Notes: generated by a model from the sequence alone, not told the origin. Positions 52,062 through 61,524 are shown, numbered from the stretch's first letter. The stretch: DNA of 64,000 bases from Flectobacillus longus (GCF_030056705.1 NZ_JASHIC010000011.1:145211-209210); one strand, 5' to 3'. Translations and numbers: made by a program.

Positions 52062-53009
52062 ATGTCTACCTACAATCTAGAACAAGAAGAAAGACAAAAT
52101 CGGCAATTCGCCTTTATTGTTACCAGTGCAGTTAACATACTCTTATTTATCATGCTTTGGTATGTGACTGTTTGGAACGCTGAGGAAAATAAAAAAGTAG
52201 AAAAAATTGGTGGTGGCGGATTTGTAGTCAACTTTGGAACAGACAAAGATGGTAGTGGTTCAATTTATACCAAAAACCATGGGAATAAGGCAAAAAACGA
52301 ATTTGATTCAAAACCTGCTGAAGTTAAGCCCTTACCTAATAAAGAGCCTACTTCAATTGTTGAAAAAGTAAAACCAGTTAAAGCCAAACCAAGCCCAGAA
52401 CCAGAAGTCATTAAAAGTACTCGACCTAGTCCAGTAAAGGTGCCAGAAGTAACCAAAAAGGTAGAAAAGGCCAAAGAGAATCCTAAAGCAAATGTACCAG
52501 TTACAAAGCCTGCTCCAGCTAAACCAGTTGAGCAGCAAGTGATTAAAGGCGCAACTATTCCAGTAAGAACAGGCGGTAATGGTACTTCAGGTACAGACTC
52601 TAGAACAGGTGGGGGTTCTGATGGTGATGGAAAAGGTGTTGGAAACAAGGGGCAGCCTAATGGAAATACAGTAAAAGGCGGTACATATAACCCCGTTCCT
52701 CCTGGAAGTGGTAACGGAGGAAATGGTGGAAATGGCTCAGGAACTGCCATAAGCTTGGCTGGTTGGACATGGAATAGCCGACCAGAAGTAAATGATGATT
52801 CGGATGAAACAGGAATAGTGAAATTTAGACTAAAGGTAGATTCAGACGGAGTTGTTCAGGTAGTCGAAACAATCGAATCAAGCTTGAGTCCAGCTGTAAC
52901 ACAGAAATATAAAAGAGCCGTACAAAAATTAACTTTCCGTCCGACCTCCGCAGGAGAAAGACCTGAAATTTCGGTTGGAACCATAACATTTAGAATTTCA
53001 TCAAAGTAG
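52062..53009 (+). CDS. TonB-family energy transducer-like protein
   Basis: A 315-residue protein with an N-terminal TM (FAFIVTSAVNILLFIMLWYV, about 17-37), a Lys/Pro-rich periplasmic segment (about 90-170), a Gly/Asn/Ser-rich segment (about 180-235) and a C-terminal TonB-like domain (GIVKFRLKVDSDGVVQVVET ... LTFRPTSAGERPE). ExbB and ExbD are not in the window, so its motor partners must lie elsewhere. It may transmit force to outer-membrane receptors or be a structural relative. It is 32 nt ahead of folC. Confidence 0.83.
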   Translation: MSTYNLEQEERQNRQFAFIVTSAVNILLFIMLWYVTVWNAEENKKVEKIGGGGFVVNFGTDKDGSGSIYTKNHGNKAKNEFDSKPAEVKPLPNKEPTSIVEKVKPVKAKPSPEPEVIKSTRPSPVKVPEVTKKVEKAKENPKANVPVTKPAPAKPVEQQVIKGATIPVRTGGNGTSGTDSRTGGGSDGDGKGVGNKGQPNGNTVKGGTYNPVPPGSGNGGNGGNGSGTAISLAGWTWNSRPEVNDDSDETGIVKFRLKVDSDGVVQVVETIESSLSPAVTQKYKRAVQKLTFRPTSAGERPEISVGTITFRISSK

Positions 53010-53041
53010 TGCGGTAACGCACTACTTTATTTTTTTGTATT

Positions 53042-54334
53042 ATGAATTATCAAGAAACAATCGAGTATCTCTATCAATTACTACCTGTTTTTCATAGAGA
53101 AGGAAAGAAAGCATACAAAGCAGACTTAAAAAACACCTTAGCGATTTGCGAACATTTAGGCAATCCTCAGCATAAATTCAAGAGTATTCATGTAGGGGGT
53201 ACAAATGGTAAAGGGAGTTCATCCCATTTTTTAGCATCAATTTTACAAGAAGCTGGATACAAAACAGGGCTTTATACCTCCCCACATCTCAAATCATTTA
53301 CTGAACGAATCAAAATCAATGGACAACCCATTCCAGAACAGGAAGTAGTAGATTATGTAGAGCGAAATAAAGCCTTTATATTGGATTTAAGACCTTCTTT
53401 TTTTGAATGTACTGTTGGATTGGCTTTTGAGTACTTCTCCTCTCAAAACGTAGATATAGCTGTAATTGAAGTAGGTCTAGGGGGGCGTTTGGACTCCACG
53501 AATGTAATCACACCAGAGCTTTCCTTGATTACTAATATCAGCTTTGATCATACGGACATATTGGGTAACACCATTGAGCAAATTGCTACTGAAAAAGCAG
53601 GGATTATTAAGCCAGAAATACCAGTGTTAATCTCCCAAAGACAACCTGAAGCCGATATTGTATTCCAACATAAAGCAGCGGCTACTTCATCTATAATATC
53701 CTTTGCTTCAGATAGATACGAATTGAATGAATATTCAGTTGATTCTAATTTTGCAAAAGTAGAATACACAGACACTCAAAATAAGGAAAAAATCAATCTT
53801 CAATCTCAACTTATTGGTAGGTATCAAATTGATAACCTACGGGGAATTATTAACGCTGTAGAAATTCTCAATAAGAGAGGTTTCGCTATTGATAAAAAGG
53901 ACTTGGAAAGGGGGGTAGCTAAAGTTGTTACAAATACAGGGCTAAAGGGCAGATGGCAAACTTTACGAGAAACCCCGAAAGTGATTTGTGATACTGGTCA
54001 TAATATTGCTGGAATTACAGAAAACTTAGTGACACTTGAGAAGTATAATTATCATCAATTATGGATGATCTTAGGATTCGTAAACGATAAGGATATTCGA
54101 GCAATTTTAGAAATCTTACCTAAGTCCGTTAAATTTGTATTCTGTCAGGCAGATGTACCACGAGCCCTTGAAGCAAGCGATTTACAAAAGTTGGCCAAGG
54201 AGTACCAACTCGAAGGCTCAGTAATTAAGGATGTCAATGAGGCAATTGATTGGGTGGTTCAACAAGCCGACGAAGATGATTTTGTATATGTTGGAGGAAG
54301 TACCTTTGTAGTAGCAGGAATTCATCAAATATAG
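53042..54334 (+). CDS. folC: Folylpolyglutamate synthase/dihydrofolate synthase
   Basis: A 430-residue Mur-ligase-family enzyme that adds glutamate to dihydropteroate and folates. ATP-binding VGGTNGKGSS (P-loop), TSPHLKSFTERI, EVGLGGRLDSTN and NISFDHTDILG are all present; the C-terminal domain has CDTGHNIAG. Together with folE at the left end it suggests folate synthesis is encoded, though the two are far apart. No accessory accD is adjacent. Close to the TonB-like gene (32 nt), maybe in the same transcript. Confidence 0.95.
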   Translation: MNYQETIEYLYQLLPVFHREGKKAYKADLKNTLAICEHLGNPQHKFKSIHVGGTNGKGSSSHFLASILQEAGYKTGLYTSPHLKSFTERIKINGQPIPEQEVVDYVERNKAFILDLRPSFFECTVGLAFEYFSSQNVDIAVIEVGLGGRLDSTNVITPELSLITNISFDHTDILGNTIEQIATEKAGIIKPEIPVLISQRQPEADIVFQHKAAATSSIISFASDRYELNEYSVDSNFAKVEYTDTQNKEKINLQSQLIGRYQIDNLRGIINAVEILNKRGFAIDKKDLERGVAKVVTNTGLKGRWQTLRETPKVICDTGHNIAGITENLVTLEKYNYHQLWMILGFVNDKDIRAILEILPKSVKFVFCQADVPRALEASDLQKLAKEYQLEGSVIKDVNEAIDWVVQQADEDDFVYVGGSTFVVAGIHQI

Positions 54335-54487
54335 GTCAAATCGAATGTTCTGAGAATTAAATGTATTGAAATTAGGTACAGGTATGAAATTTCATTTGAT
54401 TCTCAATCGATTCATTTTTGTTTATTTTTGAGGTAAATTCTTATTTATCAGATAGTTTTATTCGTTTTATTATAACAAAATTTTGCC

Positions 54488-55153
54488 GTGTCAAGAAAGA
54501 AATCAGACAGGTTTGCGCTAAGTAGAGCGCTTTCTAACGTTTTAGAGTCAGGAAAACCACTTTATGAAACAATCAAAGGTCAGTGGAACGAAATTATGTT
54601 CGAGAAAAAACAACCAATCGTTTTGGAGCTTGGTTGTGGGAAAGGGGAGTACACTGTTGGCTTAGCACAAATTTTTCCAGAAAAGAATTTTATCGGAGTA
54701 GATATTAAAGGTGATAGAATTGCTGTTGGTGCTAAATTTGCTAATGAAAATAGTCTTTCAAATGTAGCATTTCTAAGAACTAAAATTCATCAGCTATTAG
54801 ATTTCTTTGAAAAAGATGAGATTACTGAAATATGGATAACCTTTCCTGATCCACAACCATTAAAAAGTGGAATAAAGCGAAGATTAACGAATCCTAGGTT
54901 TTTAGAGTTATATAAAGAAATCCTCAAAAATGATGGTTTATTACATTTGAAAACAGATAGTGAGCTTTTGTTTGATTATACTTTGGAAGTTTTACTTGCA
55001 TTTGGCGTCGAAGAATTGGCTTACACGAAAGATTTATATAATTCTGAACTAAATATCCGTCACTATGGAATTAAGACCAGATTTGAGCAAATATTCACCG
55101 AAAAAGGATACAATATCAACTACTTGTCAGCGAAGTTTAAACATATATCTTAA
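54488..55153 (+). CDS. trmB: tRNA (guanine46-N7)-methyltransferase
   Basis: A 221-residue SAM-dependent methyltransferase that makes m7G46 in the tRNA variable loop. Conserved LELGCGKGEYTVGLA (SAM motif I), FIGVDIKGDR, and the TrmB motif FPDPQPLKSGIKRRLTNPRFLE. It starts with GTG at 54488; a TTTTG element ends 3 nt before it, suggesting a leaderless mRNA. The protein matches the family size. Confidence 0.93.
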   Translation: MSRKKSDRFALSRALSNVLESGKPLYETIKGQWNEIMFEKKQPIVLELGCGKGEYTVGLAQIFPEKNFIGVDIKGDRIAVGAKFANENSLSNVAFLRTKIHQLLDFFEKDEITEIWITFPDPQPLKSGIKRRLTNPRFLELYKEILKNDGLLHLKTDSELLFDYTLEVLLAFGVEELAYTKDLYNSELNIRHYGIKTRFEQIFTEKGYNINYLSAKFKHIS

Positions 55154-55320
55154 ATAACAATAGTTAAAGTTAAAAGTCCCTGCATTCGTGGGGATTTTTT
55201 ATGTTCTTAGGATTGGGTACATTCGATACGAATGTCTTATCAGAAATTTCATTCTAATCTCAGGAGGCATTGTCAACTATAGAAATGTTATACTATTCGC
55301 AAAAGTTACGCAAAAGGCAA

Positions 55321-55346
55321 AAAAAAAGGAGACCGAAGCCTCCTTT
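55321..55346 (-). terminator. Terminator of gapA
   Basis: On the minus strand AAAGGAG, GCTTCGG-type loop, CTCCTTT and nine T; located 18 nt after the gapA stop. Confidence 0.8.
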
Positions 55347-55363
55347 CATGTCAATATGTTGAA

Positions 55364-56377
55364 TTATTTGCTGATTAATTCAGCGAAATATTTAACAGTT
55401 CTAACCAATTGGCTTACATAACTCATTTCGTTGTCATACCAGCTAACTGTTTTCACTAATTGTTTGTCACCTACAGTGATAACTTTAGTTTGAGTAGCAT
55501 CGAATAAGCTACCAAAGCTAATTCCGATGATATCGCTAGAAACGATTTCATCCTCAGTATAGCCAAATGATTCGTTTGCAGCAGCTTTAGCAGCAGCATT
55601 AACTTCTTCAACAGTTACTTTTTTATCTAAGATAGTAACCAATTCAGTTAAACTACCTGTGATTGTAGGAACACGTTGAGCACCACCATCTAATTTACCT
55701 TTCAATTCTGGTAATACTAGACCGATTGCTTTTGCAGCACCTGTGCTATTCGGGATAATGTTAGCAGCAGCAGCTCTAGCACGACGTAAATCTCCTTTTG
55801 GATGTGGAGCATCTAAAGTATTTTGATCGTTAGTATAAGCGTGAACTGTAGTCATTGTACCCATTGAGATACCGAAGTTATCGTTTAATGCTTTTGCCAT
55901 TGGAGCAAGACAGTTGGTTGTACAACTTGCAGCACTAATAACATCTTCCGTTCCATCTAATGTTAAATGATTAACATTGAATACGATTGTTTTCAAATCA
56001 CCTGTTGCTGGAGCAGAAATGATAACTCTTTTTGCACCTGCTTGTAAGTGAGCAGCAGCTTTGTCTTTGTCTGTGAAGAAACCAGTACATTCTAAAACTA
56101 CATCAACATCGTGTTCTCCCCAAGGAATATCAGATGGACTACGTTGAGCATAGATTTTTACTTCCTCACCGTTAACGATAATGCTATTTTCTGTAGAAGT
56201 AACTTCTTGGTTGAATCTACCTTGAGCACTGTCATATTTCAACAAGTGAGCTAGAGTAGAAGGACTAGTTAAATCGTTGATAGCAACAACGTCAATACCA
56301 GGCATGTTGTAGATTTGACGGTACGCTAGACGACCAATACGACCAAAGCCATTAATTGCAACTTTAATTTTAGCCAT
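55364..56377 (-). CDS. gapA: Glyceraldehyde-3-phosphate dehydrogenase, type I
   Basis: A 337-residue glycolytic enzyme, NAD-dependent. The Rossmann motif [15 protein letters not shown] begins the protein; the active-site [18 protein letters not shown] holds the catalytic Cys, with [26 protein letters not shown] following. Catalytic His is in the usual place (VHAYT). Length fits. The promoter at 56411-56442 gives a ~28-nt leader; monocistronic with its own terminator. Confidence 0.97.
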   Translation of the reverse strand: MAKIKVAINGFGRIGRLAYRQIYNMPGIDVVAINDLTSPSTLAHLLKYDSAQGRFNQEVTSTENSIIVNGEEVKIYAQRSPSDIPWGEHDVDVVLECTGFFTDKDKAAAHLQAGAKRVIISAPATGDLKTIVFNVNHLTLDGTEDVISAASCTTNCLAPMAKALNDNFGISMGTMTTVHAYTNDQNTLDAPHPKGDLRRARAAAANIIPNSTGAAKAIGLVLPELKGKLDGGAQRVPTITGSLTELVTILDKKVTVEEVNAAAKAAANESFGYTEDEIVSSDIIGISFGSLFDATQTKVITVGDKQLVKTVSWYDNEMSYVSQLVRTVKYFAELISK

Positions 56378-56410
56378 TTTTATATAAGGGATAATAGTTT
56401 AAACACTCTA

Positions 56411-56442
56411 CAAAAATACTGGATTTAGAACCTTTTTCCAAA
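56411..56442 (-). promoter_or_regulatory. Promoter of gapA
   Basis: Minus strand TTTG (complement 56439-56442), 20-nt spacer, TATTTTTG (complement 56411-56418). Exact consensus and spacing. Confidence 0.72.
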
Positions 56443-57676
56443 GAAAGAAGAAGAAAACATAAGTAAAAACAATAAAATAGAGTAGTTTATTCATTAGCAG
56501 CAATGTTATAATTATTAGTAATTAGTTATCTAAATTAGTATTTTGCTAAAATATTTGACAGTACATTTAGCAAAATGTCTGATATTACTAAAAATAATAG
56601 CGTTTCTCCTTGTATAAGATAATACTATCACCCTAGTGTAAAACCGATTGTTACCATTGAAAGATGTACAAGTAACTCGCTTGCGCTAGTCATTTAGAAT
56701 GATAGTGATACTTATATCACTACACAGATTTAATCGTCAAATTTCATACACTTAAAAAAAAATACAGTAAGATGGATTATCTAAAAGTATTAAAACCTGC
56801 AATCAGATTTTAACTAATATTTACCGATGAAAATCTAGAGATTTTGAAAACATCTTCTAGAAATAAGAATTACCTTATATAATTTTAATCTTGGTTCTTT
56901 ATTTCAACAAACACAAAATATGAATAGGAGCGAGCAACATTCTTTTCATTTTGATAAAATAAAAACACCTTGACATTTGCCTATATCTTATCACAACTAC
57001 GGTTGGTATTTAAGTTGAGATTTTTCCAAAGTAGTACCGTCGTTTTATTAAAGAATAAGACCGTATTCTTACACTGATCATTTTTCAATTTTGAAATATC
57101 TTATGAATTCAACATAAAATATCCCTACTGGACAGCCTTCAATATTGCTTTTTCTGCTCATGTTTTAGCCTCCACCTATAAGTCTGACTATTTTTTTAAC
57201 ATTTTTTAAGTAGTCAAGACCTTTCTTTTAGCTTAAATATTATAGAAAAAGCTAGGATTTTTCATTTATTTTTCATTTCTTTGTTTAAGAATAATTACTT
57301 ATTCTTTAGCTCATCCTTACATTAAAAATCTTCTTTTATTAATCATTTCTATTGTGCCTCCTCAGGGCTCATCATTGCTTGTATTTTCTAATTTATTTAA
57401 CCAAACAATATTCTGTTTCTAATATTTCCTACTTTTATATCACTTTACAACTTTCATTAAATCAGATATTTAACACTTCCTATCTCAAGTAATAAATCAA
57501 CCTCATTATGATGGTTTAACACAGCTAAAATCCAGTTTTTTTATTCAAACAAGCTGATTTAGCTCTCCGCAAAATACCCTCAAAAAGCTGATTTTCCTCC
57601 ACGTATATAGTGTCTGTATCGGTTAAATATGTTTTCTTTGTGCTTGAATTAAAAATGTATTTATTCACAGTATTCA
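56443..57676. other. Gene-free 1.2-kb stretch with small hairpins
   Basis: No credible coding region on either strand. Visible structure: ATTTTGCTAAA (56540-56550) with complement (56566-56576), 15-nt loop; TAGTGATA (56703-56710) with complement (56715-56722). The part 57100-57560 is noticeably pyrimidine-rich on the plus strand. I do not recognise a remnant gene or RNA. Confidence 0.5.
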
Positions 57677-58495
57677 ATGGAAAACGTAAAAGAAATTATC
57701 GAGAAGGCTTGGGAAGACACTAGCCTCCGCTCAACTCCTGAGACAATACAAGCAATCGAATATGTTGTAGAGCAAGTAGACAAAGGTCAACTTCGTACAG
57801 CTCAACCAAACGAAGACGGTTCATGGACTGTTAACGACTGGGTGAAAAAAGCTATCGTGATGTATTTCCCAATTCGTAAAATGGAAGTACAAGAAGTAGG
57901 AATCTTTGAATTTCATGATAAAATGAAATTGAAAACCGACTACGCTGGGCTTGGCGTACGTGTAGTTCCTCCGGCGGTGGCTCGTTATGGCGCATATCTA
58001 GCTAAAGGTGTAATTATGATGCCTTCTTATGTAAACATTGGTGCTTTCGTGGATTCTGGTACTATGGTTGACACTTGGGCTACTGTAGGTAGTTGTGCTC
58101 AAATTGGCAAAGATGTTCACCTAAGTGGTGGTGTTGGTATTGGTGGTGTATTAGAACCACCTCAAGCAGCTCCAGTAATTATTGAAGATGGTGCATTTAT
58201 TGGATCAAGATGTATTGTTGTTGAAGGCGCACATATTGGCAAAAGAGCCGTTTTAGGTGCTGGTGTAACTATCACTGGTTCTTCTAAAATCATTGATGTG
58301 ACTGGACCAGAGCCTGTAGAATATATTGGATATGTTCCTGAAAATTGTGTTGTAATTCCAGGCGGATACATGAAAAGATTCCCAGCAGGTGATTACAATG
58401 TTCCATGTGCTTTGATTATTGGAAAACGTAAAGAAAGTACTGATTTGAAAACATCCCTAAATGCTGCTTTGCGTGAAAACAACGTAGCTGTTTAG
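57677..58495 (+). CDS. dapD: 2,3,4,5-tetrahydropyridine-2,6-dicarboxylate N-succinyltransferase
   Basis: A 272-residue left-handed beta-helix succinyltransferase of the succinylase branch of lysine/diaminopimelate synthesis. The hexapeptide repeats (MMPSYVNIGAFVDSGTMVDTWATVGSCAQIG, here cited in parts) carry VGSCAQIGK and GVGIGGVLEPPQ. Family length. It stands alone with a perfect palindromic terminator; other dap genes are not in the window. Confidence 0.97.
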   Translation: MENVKEIIEKAWEDTSLRSTPETIQAIEYVVEQVDKGQLRTAQPNEDGSWTVNDWVKKAIVMYFPIRKMEVQEVGIFEFHDKMKLKTDYAGLGVRVVPPAVARYGAYLAKGVIMMPSYVNIGAFVDSGTMVDTWATVGSCAQIGKDVHLSGGVGIGGVLEPPQAAPVIIEDGAFIGSRCIVVEGAHIGKRAVLGAGVTITGSSKIIDVTGPEPVEYIGYVPENCVVIPGGYMKRFPAGDYNVPCALIIGKRKESTDLKTSLNAALRENNVAV

Positions 58496-58520
58496 CAATA
58501 GGAGAGAAGTATAAAACATC

Positions 58521-58553
58521 AAAGGGCTTGCTATTAATAGCAAGCCCTTTTTT
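58521..58553. terminator. Bidirectional terminator, perfect palindrome
   Basis: AAAGGGCTTGCTA, 4-nt loop, complement, then T tract; between dapD (+) and the 3-hydroxyacyl-CoA dehydrogenase gene (-). Confidence 0.93.
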
Positions 58554-58588
58554 ATGCCTTTTTATGAGATTTAACACCTTTTTATTTC

Positions 58589-59476
58589 TTATCTGAAGCG
58601 TTCTGACACTTTAGCCTCTTTTATGCCCTTAGCGTACGAATAAAACCCTTCACCGCTTTTTACACCTAATTTCCCAGCCTGAACCATATTCACCAATAGT
58701 GGGCAAGGAGCATATTTAGGATTCTTGAATCCATCATACATTACTTTCATTATCGAGAGACAAGTATCTAATCCGATAAAATCTGCTAATTGTAATGGTC
58801 CCATAGGATGCGCCATACCTAATTTCATAATCGAATCTATTTCCACTACACCTGCAACTCCTTCAAATACACTTATAATTGCTTCATTAATCATTGGCAT
58901 CAAAATTCTATTCGCAATGAATCCTGGGTAATCGTTCACAACCACAGGAACCTTGTCCAAGGCTTTTGTCCAATCATATACTGATTGATATGTTTCTTCG
59001 CTCGTCGAATAGCCTTTGATAATCTCTACCAGTTTCATTACAGGCACTGGATTCATAAAGTGCATTCCTATGACCTTATCTGGTCTTTGTGTGTAAGAAG
59101 CTATCTGTGTAATAGAGATAGAAGAGGTATTAGTGGCAAGTACACAGGCTTCAGGGCAATGTTTATCTAATTCCTGAAATATTGTTTGTTTCAAAGTAGG
59201 GACTTCAGAGACTGCTTCTACCACTAAATCTGCCTTCTGAACTGCTTTCTCAATAGAAGTAAAGGGTTTAATCAGTGCGATGGTTTTCAATTGAATTTCG
59301 GCAGTTATTAAGCCTTTTTTGACTTGTCTATCAAGGTTATGTTGAATAGTCTTCAGAGCATTGTCTAAAACGTCTTCACGAGTATCAACAATATTTACGT
59401 TAAAGCCATTTTGAGCAAAGGAATGGGCTATACCGTTTCCCATAGTTCCAGCACCTATTACTGCAATGTTTTTCAT
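58589..59476 (-). CDS. 3-hydroxyacyl-CoA dehydrogenase (3-hydroxybutyryl-CoA type)
   Basis: A 295-residue NAD-dependent dehydrogenase. GAGTMGNGIAHSFAQNG is the N-terminal dinucleotide motif, NTSSISITQIA and GMHFMNPVPVMKLVEII carry the catalytic His region, and PGFIANRILMPMINEA follows in the C-terminal domain. The short length and lack of an enoyl-CoA hydratase domain indicate the HBD type used in short-chain oxidation or butyrate-like paths. The open frame reaches 59536, but the Met of MKNIAVIGAGTMG at 59476 is the family start. Confidence 0.92.
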   Translation of the reverse strand: MKNIAVIGAGTMGNGIAHSFAQNGFNVNIVDTREDVLDNALKTIQHNLDRQVKKGLITAEIQLKTIALIKPFTSIEKAVQKADLVVEAVSEVPTLKQTIFQELDKHCPEACVLATNTSSISITQIASYTQRPDKVIGMHFMNPVPVMKLVEIIKGYSTSEETYQSVYDWTKALDKVPVVVNDYPGFIANRILMPMINEAIISVFEGVAGVVEIDSIMKLGMAHPMGPLQLADFIGLDTCLSIMKVMYDGFKNPKYAPCPLLVNMVQAGKLGVKSGEGFYSYAKGIKEAKVSERFR

Positions 59477-59670
59477 GTTAAAATTAGTCTGAGTGAATGT
59501 AATTATTTTGTTTGTTAGATCTTGAAGTAGGAGCAAAGAGCACTGAATTATAGTTCTTGTCTTATCACAAGCCTAATAAAAAGAATAATAGCTGAAATTT
59601 ACAGAAGAATTACTTATTCACAAGCTCATTATAACCTAGTTTTCTTAATAAGCTGAAAATCAATAATATA

Positions 59671-59690
59671 AATCTTGTATATACATGTAT
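59671..59690. promoter_or_regulatory. Putative operator, half-conserved copy
   Basis: AATCTTGTATATACATGTAT; shares AATCTTGTATATACA with the perfect palindrome at 59706-59723, 34 nt away. Confidence 0.45.
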
Positions 59691-59705
59691 GAAATAAAAA
59701 AAGTA

Positions 59706-59723
59706 ATCTTGTATATACAAGAT
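59706..59723. promoter_or_regulatory. Putative operator, perfect palindrome
   Basis: ATCTTGTATATACAAGAT is an 18-bp perfect palindrome 117 nt before the cvfB-like start, with TGTA...TACA core like that upstream of the XRE gene. Confidence 0.5.
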
Positions 59724-59839
59724 AAATTCTTGAGAAAGAATGGGTTAGGAGAGGCTGTAATTTGATTCACAATTAGGGATTCTAGCTGAGATATTGCATT
59801 TTTGTAAATAGAAATGAATTCAACAAATCAATTAATAAA

Positions 59840-60685
59840 ATGGAAAAACAGAGAGTAGAAATTGCCTTGGGAAAATACAATAACCTGGAGGTGATCAAGG
59901 AGCTAGAATTTGGTATGTATTTGGATGGCGGCGATGAGGAAATTCTAATCCCTCGTTCTTATATTCCTGAGGGTACAAAAATAGGAGATTTCATAGATGT
60001 GTTTCTTTATAGAGATTCAGAAGATAGACTTATTGCCACTACTATGAAACCATTTGCTCAAGTAGGAGAATTTGCCTATTTGACCGTAAAAGATGTAAAT
60101 CAATTAGGTGTATTTCTTGACTGGGGATTAGTAAAGGATTTACTGGTACCTTTTGGCGAACAATCTCATAAAATGGCCGTAGGAAGAAAGTATTTGGTCT
60201 ATATATATGTAGATACTCAAACGGAGAGGATTGTGGCTTCAGCAAAGATTGATCGCTTCTTACCTAGTGATAAAATCTCGTTTACAGAAGGACAGAAGGT
60301 TTCAATTCTTCCTTACGAATATACCGACCTAGGAATAAAATGCCTTATTGAAAATAATTCCCTAGGCGTACTTTACAAAAATGAACTATTTAAAAATGTA
60401 AACATGGGCAGTTTACAAAGTGCATTTATCAAAAAGATTCGAGAAGACGGCAAAATTGATTTAACATTGGAAATTATCGGATTTGATAGAATTGAAGAAT
60501 GTAAAATTACATTATTAAATAAACTTTTAGCCAACAACAAGTACCTCGAGTTAAATGATAAAACGGCTCCAGAGGTTATTTATGCCAGTTTACAAATGTC
60601 AAAAAAGGATTTCAAGAAAGCCGTAGGCGGTTTGTTGAAAGAAGGGAAGATACAGTTTCATAATGACGGTATTTTACTTTTGTAA
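59840..60685 (+). CDS. CvfB-like S1-domain RNA-binding protein
   Basis: A 281-residue protein of the CvfB/YitL family, with several S1-like OB folds and a C-terminal winged helix (about 215-281, ASLQMSKKDFKKAVGGLLKEGKI). The opening EIALGKYNNLEVIKELEFGMYLD and the S1-type VNQLGVFLDWGL fit. In Staphylococcus the homologue influences virulence-gene expression by RNA binding; here its role is unknown. Palindromes lie upstream and the XRE regulator gene follows by 97-115 nt. Confidence 0.85.
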   Translation: MEKQRVEIALGKYNNLEVIKELEFGMYLDGGDEEILIPRSYIPEGTKIGDFIDVFLYRDSEDRLIATTMKPFAQVGEFAYLTVKDVNQLGVFLDWGLVKDLLVPFGEQSHKMAVGRKYLVYIYVDTQTERIVASAKIDRFLPSDKISFTEGQKVSILPYEYTDLGIKCLIENNSLGVLYKNELFKNVNMGSLQSAFIKKIREDGKIDLTLEIIGFDRIEECKITLLNKLLANNKYLELNDKTAPEVIYASLQMSKKDFKKAVGGLLKEGKIQFHNDGILLL

Positions 60686-60706
60686 TTATTTAACATTGTA
60701 AATACA

Positions 60707-60738
60707 TTTGTAGATCGATATCTATTGTATTATATTTG
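60707..60738 (+). promoter_or_regulatory. Promoter of the XRE regulator gene
   Basis: TTTG (60707-60710), 20-nt spacer, TATATTTG (60731-60738). The -33 region overlaps TTGTAAATACA and the downstream palindrome is at 60747-60763. Confidence 0.7.
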
Positions 60739-60746
60739 TAATACCA

Positions 60747-60763
60747 AATGTAAATTTTACATT
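60747..60763. promoter_or_regulatory. Putative operator of the XRE regulator gene
   Basis: AATGTAAATTTTACATT, palindromic with one central base, placed at the predicted transcription start of the XRE gene; suited to autorepression. Confidence 0.5.
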
Positions 60764-60799
60764 ATGCAATAATAATCACAAATGATTTACACTAGTAAC

Positions 60800-61285
60800 A
60801 TGGATTTAAACAAAAAAATAGAGCAAATAATAGTAGATAAAGGAATGTCTCCAAGCTTCTTTGCAGATGCTATTGGAGTTCAAAGAAGTAGTATTTCTCA
60901 TATCCTTTCAGGTAGAAATAAGCCTAGCTTAGACATTATTCAGAAGATTTTAAGGGTTTTTCCTGATATTAACAGAGATTGGCTACTTTTTGACACTGAA
61001 ACACCTTATGATAATCAAGCTTCAAACACTATACAATCTCCTGTTTTTCAGCAAGTTGTACCTCAAATTCGAGAAAGCTCAAACGCACGAGAATCCAGTA
61101 AATTTATGGTACCTGAGGAAAGGATTATACAACAAAACCTCAGACGTAAGGTCGAACGTCCAGAAGTGCCATCGAATCCTGTTGCACCACCAATTTCGGT
61201 GGCTCCAGAACCAACAGGTAAAAAAATTGAACGTATTGTGATTTTCTACACAGACGGAACATTCATGGAAAGCAAGCCAATGTAG
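60800..61285 (+). CDS. XRE-family transcriptional regulator
   Basis: A 161-residue protein with an N-terminal HTH_3 (Xre) domain (about 1-60: KIEQIIVDKGMSPSFFADAI, QRSSISHILSGRNKPSLDII) and a low-complexity Pro/Ser/Arg-rich remainder that ends IERIVIFYTDGTFMESKPM. I chose the Met at 60800 (MDLNKKIEQI) over 60782. Flanking palindromes suggest autoregulation; the stop codon lies within the following hairpin. Function unknown. Confidence 0.82.
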   Translation: MDLNKKIEQIIVDKGMSPSFFADAIGVQRSSISHILSGRNKPSLDIIQKILRVFPDINRDWLLFDTETPYDNQASNTIQSPVFQQVVPQIRESSNARESSKFMVPEERIIQQNLRRKVERPEVPSNPVAPPISVAPEPTGKKIERIVIFYTDGTFMESKPM

Positions 61286-61312
61286 AGACGGGTTTATCCC
61301 GTCTCTTTTTTT
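61284..61312 (+). terminator. REP-like terminator after the XRE gene
   Basis: AGAGACGGG (61284-61292) and CCCGTCTCT (61298-61306), 5-nt loop, then seven T. The GTAGAGACGG head resembles the palindrome at 8163-8188. Confidence 0.85.
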
Positions 61313-61524
61313 GTATTTTTACAAGTAACCCAAACTGTAGTTCCGCTAAGTTTAAATGGATTACTTTGTCGATATTGCATTGATGTAATAGTAATGCTCG
61401 TACCTACTTATTAATTTTCGCTACTATTCAAATTGTACAATTTTTGAGCTGCGTTTATCTTTCTATATAGAGGGTTTTACTAAGACTATTTTGAAGTAAA
61501 TTACCTACGATATGGCCTCTTTGT

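Noticed and set aside
52265..52750. Open frame of 161 codons on the minus strand inside the TonB-like gene
   Set aside because: It reads Pro/Leu/Phe-rich low complexity and is the shadow of the Gly/Lys/Pro-rich coding repeat of the plus-strand gene.
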